64,000 bases of DNA from Pieris napi (Eukaryota > Arthropoda > Insecta > Lepidoptera > Pieridae), in contig NC_062240.1 in assembly GCF_905475465.1 (NCBI RefSeq), positions 7,951,001 to 8,015,000 of the forward strand. Reading direction: 5' to 3'. The notes beneath the pieces are model-generated. The model was not told the origin of the DNA and ran no database searches. It worked only from the letters and a program-made list of their open reading frames with translations. Below are positions 61,095 through 64,000 of the stretch, piece after piece (the first letter of the stretch is position 1; each line of letters starts with the position of its first letter). The position numbers and the translations under genes are program-made.

Positions 61095-61763
61095 TGCTAG
61101 ACAGGCTACTTCTAATTAATTTGCGATATTTGTTATAAATAAGTGTTGTTTGATGATTTGCTGTTTTAAAAGAGTACCGAGAGTTTTTTACGCCGGCTTT
61201 TTCTCTCGGCCTACACCCTCTGTCTTCTTTGCCGATGAGTAGGGATGCCTTCAAATTTAATGACGTGGAATAAGTGATACATGTATCTTACGTTCCATAA
61301 TAAACATATTTTATTTTATTTTATTTTATTTTATTCGTTTTAGAATAAAATTAAGAGCTTTAGTAAGCTCTGATGTTTTATTAAAGGAATACCTAAAAAC
61401 GACCACTGAACATATAATGAAAGTCGCCAACATATTTTCAAATCTGTCCTAAATGTCGTAAGACATTTTGACATGCGGGAGTGACACTTAGCGCTAAGAA
61501 TCCTGAATCTTCAAAGGTTACAAGTTTCGGCTGTATAACGCTCAGATTGAACTTAGACTTTGTTTAAGCCAAACTTAAGTTGCCTGTTGTAATTTTACTT
61601 TGTGGTTGCTTGTTTAATGTTTTCCCTTTCTAGCTTGCTTATGTGTTTATAATTGATGTGTATGTGTATCTGTATAAAAATTGTTGTCATATTTTCTTGA
61701 AGAATTTGTTGTTAATTAATAACGTATAAGTTCAATGTGTAAATAAATAAAAGGATTAAATTA

Positions 61764-62312
61764 ATGTACCTACTGGGCGACGTGAACCTAGAGAAGCTCA
61801 TTGTGATTGGCAACAGTGAAGGCATGAAATCGCGTGGAGGTTCGCCAACGAGATGGACTGAACAATTCAAAGACTCGTCATCCTCAAAAATCTTCACAGT
61901 TGTAAAGGAAGCGCAAGACCGAAATTTATTTATAAGTAATCTTACATCTAACATATATATTATGAAAAGAACACCTAGATATTATACAAAGTCAAAACAG
62001 TTTACTTAGATAAATAATATATATGAAACAGAAAACATAAGTATTTACATTAATACACAAAAACACAGTAAAAATAAAGAAAACTGAAATTTAACATTAA
62101 ACAAACGACAATTAATACTTAATATTTCGAAGATTGTTAATGCTAAACAAAGTCAAAGTCTTCTCGCCTCTTCAAATATTTTCTCACATCCTCTTTGGTG
62201 AGGTGGAAAATATCAAATCGCCAGATCTTACTATACAGTATACCAGTAGCTAAGTACGATTCTTAGACATGACTCGGCCAGAGAGAGAAAGAAAACCAGC
62301 GATATAGTTTTT
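61764..62312 (+). mobile_element. Non-LTR retrotransposon 3' fragment
   Basis: At 61770-61930 the + strand encodes LEKLIVIGNSEG followed by KSRGGSPTRW and AQDRNLF, the usual C-terminal tail of insect LINE reverse transcriptases. A matching 3' UTR block occurs at about 62230-62312, which aligns, same orientation, with the end of the copy at 23875-24115. The extra sequence between suggests an insertion or a longer UTR. The 82-residue frame here is part of this fossil, not a host gene. Confidence 0.65.
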
Positions 62313-62314
62313 AA

Positions 62315-62580
62315 TCTCTATATACATATGTATATAAAATTCTCGTGTCACAGAGTTCATTTCCATACTCCTCCGAAACGGCTCGACCGATTCTTATGAA
62401 TTTTTTTATGCATATTCAGTTAGTCTGAGAATCAGTGAATCTTCAAACCCCTAAGTGATAAGGGGTGTCCATACCAAATTTAGTTTTTTTTTATATTTTT
62501 TTTTTATTATGTGGCATTAAAAAATACATACAACCCTAAATTTTCAGTCTTATATCACCAACTCCTGATTTTTAATTGAA
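62315..62580 (+). mobile_element. Helitron-like element, 3' truncated (same family as 7914)
   Basis: It starts TCTCTATATACATATG and shares AAATTCTCGTGTCAC and CATACTCCTCCGAAACGGCT with the 7914 copy. The CTAG end was not found. Confidence 0.6.
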
Positions 62581-63044
62581 CTTTTTATTTGAATTGATAT
62601 CTTACGACTTGAACTCTGAGGTTTATATAGAGAAATGTTGGTATGTACTAAAAAGGTAGGCTAAGTAAAATCACATTAAGGAGAAACGTAGTTCGCGGGG
62701 GCAGCTATTAAAATATATATTTCGAAGATTAGTTCATAAACACACAAAAGAATTTCTTTTTGTGCCTAAACATGAGTCACGAAGAGACTAAAGATTTTAT
62801 AGTCCAAAGCCTCTCTCATATAATATTCTATCACATAGTAAACTATTTGATTACAGCTTCTCTGTGTAAGACACAAAAATAGATTTGGAAATAAAGCTGG
62901 ACCTTTTGTCTCTTGGGCCTTCACGCTAAACGCCTGTTATCACGCATCACAGGGACGAATTCACGACAAAAATAAAATTATCTTTTGTATTGTATTAATC
63001 TCTTATAGGATCACTATTAAATTATTTTAAAATATATAAAATAT

Positions 63045-63116
63045 AGGTTCCACCGAGATTTGAACTCGGATCGCTGGATTCAAAGTCCAGAGTGCTAACC
63101 ATTACACCATGGAACC
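63045..63116 (-). tRNA. tRNA-Gln (anticodon UUG)
   Basis: Read on the - strand, the sequence folds as a complete tRNA. The acceptor stem is GGTTCCA pairing with TGGAACC. The D loop contains GTGTAATGGTTAGCAC, the anticodon loop is CTTTGAA (TTG), and the T arm contains GAGTTCAAATCTC. The discriminator base is U, usual for tRNA-Gln. A and B box promoter elements are intact and a TTTT Pol III terminator lies about 5 bases past the 3' end. There is no intron. It closely resembles animal nuclear tRNA-Gln and, unlike the SINE heads in this window, has a full cloverleaf and no SINE body attached. Confidence 0.95.
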
Positions 63117-64000
63117 GCTGATAGAGTCAAGTAAAAGTATTAAACCAAAACTTGTCCAATTTCATATTGACACAGTTGTGTAACATGAGAGGATATGGTT
63201 AATATTAATTACTTGTTATATCTTCTCGCCAATAATTCCTTCTTGACTTGTTGTTCAACCTGAACTTAGTAACTATAATAACTGTGTTTATAGTCAAAAC
63301 AAAACAAACATTCAAACCGGTTTTTTTATATATTTTCTGTGGGCCTTTTTGACCCCTGACCATTTTTTCGCCATATTCACCGAATTTATTGGTATAGAGT
63401 TATTATTAATAAATATAAACAGTAAGAGTGGGGGAGTCAAGCGGATAAGGAGCTGGTACAGATATAATATCATTAGAATAAGAGCTAATATTGTAAATAT
63501 AATAAAAGGCTTTATTATTAAGGTAAGTCATTTATGGCAGATGAAAGAAAGGGGATAGCGGGGATGGATTGAAAAATGGTGGTAAGGATGAGAGGCAAGT
63601 GGAACAATAAAGAATTTGAAGAATGCCTTCACTCCGTCTGAGGTCGTGTACTAATGTTACACATAATGACTTAATGTAATCCTAATTATGTAGTACTCTA
63701 ATATTTTTTTATTATTTATTATAATGTATGACATCAGGTACTCCGGTTATTCTTTAACCAATGCCTAGTCTAGAATAATTGATAGTCAAGTTTGTATCCT
63801 GATAGTCAATTGTTTTATTTCGGTAGAAACGCAATTACAAAACACACGCAAGTACGGATGTGTCACGCAGTACAAGTAATATTAGGGATATAGTCCATCC
63901 CTGGCGGCATCGGGATGGCCACTCATATATAATGCAGGGGCTTCCACGTGCGTCTCGGACACAATCAGTATTGTGAATAATTGAGCACACGATGATTGCG
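63117..64000. other. Intergenic, nothing certain
   Basis: Mostly AT-rich. The last 120 bp are GC-richer with TATATAA at 63926-63932 and TCAGT at 63965-63969; the spacing is about 10 bp too long for a standard TATA-Inr pair, so a promoter is not claimed. Confidence 0.4.

Larger units (their letters stand above)
57249..61335 (+). mobile_element. Two-ORF non-LTR retrotransposon (Jockey/CR1-like group), nearly full length
   Basis: The order is ORF1 (about 57303-58217), a short gap, ORF2 (58223-61094, broken), a 3' UTR, and a 3' tail of (ATTTT)n at about 61307-61335. ORF2 has apurinic-type endonuclease followed by reverse transcriptase. The best-matching group is the Jockey/CR1 assemblage judging from the RT motifs; a finer clade is not assignable by eye. 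The 5' limit is uncertain: the ORF1 frame is open from 57249 with no in-frame ATG, so the copy may be 5' truncated. Target duplication was not identified. Confidence 0.88.

Noticed and set aside
61712..62009. 80-residue frames near the right end as host genes
   Set aside because: The + frame is the C-terminus of a LINE fossil and the - frame is its shadow.
63920..64000. TATA box with TCAGT initiator at the right edge
   Set aside because: Spacing is about 41 bp instead of about 30, and nothing downstream is available to test it.
1..64000. CRISPR arrays, bacterial operons, prophage or horizontally acquired gene cluster
   Set aside because: No regularly spaced repeats or prokaryote-type gene runs; all coding signals are eukaryotic and intron-split or retroelement-derived.

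Overview
The window looks like nuclear DNA of a moth or butterfly (Lepidoptera). It is AT-rich, genes are split by introns with GT-AG sites, and most recognisable non-genic sequence consists of repeat types common in lepidopteran genomes: tRNA-headed SINEs, short Helitron-like units ending in CTAG, mariner relics whose termini begin TTAGG, a PIF/Harbinger relic, MITEs, and several non-LTR retrotransposon fragments. No bacterial operon, phage or CRISPR structure is present. The species cannot be named from this sequence alone.

One host gene is clear: a Gfi1/Senseless-family zinc-finger transcription factor on the + strand (29878-53347). It has four coding exons, a 21.1-kb second intron, a 399-residue product counted from the first ATG visible here, and six C2H2 zinc fingers. 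In flies this family promotes sensory-organ precursor fate downstream of proneural bHLH proteins. A perfect match to the proneural E-box consensus lies about 1 kb upstream of the first coding exon. The long intron holds several GC-rich, repeat-free islands that are candidate enhancers. A fixed tRNA-Gln(UUG) gene lies at the right end (63045-63116, - strand). Two exon-like segments of unrecognised genes were found by splice sites plus open frame: 7196-7363 (-) and 19530-19652 (+).

Layout. 0-4.6 kb: foldback element, interspersed repeat, MITE, SINE relic. 4.6-7.0 kb: complete-ended but dead PIF/Harbinger element with target duplication TAA. 7-13.4 kb: orphan exon, Helitron-like unit, SINEs, LINE tails. 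13.4-29.8 kb: mostly unique AT-rich DNA with mariner, foldback and TIR-element relics, an orphan exon, and a SINE broken by a palindromic MITE. 29.9-53.3 kb: the sens-like gene, with intronic hairpin, LINE fossil, SINEs, Helitron-like unit and MITEs. 53.3-57.2 kb: 3' flank. 57.2-61.3 kb: a nearly full-length two-ORF non-LTR retrotransposon disabled by a small deletion in its reverse transcriptase. 61.3-64 kb: more LINE and Helitron-like debris and the tRNA gene.

Nothing here is a proven new molecular system. The observations most worth following are the two orphan exons, the eh1-like motif at the N-terminus of the sens-like protein, a mariner relic ending 36 bp from a sens splice site, two near-perfect hairpins, and repeat-borne CTCF-like motifs.
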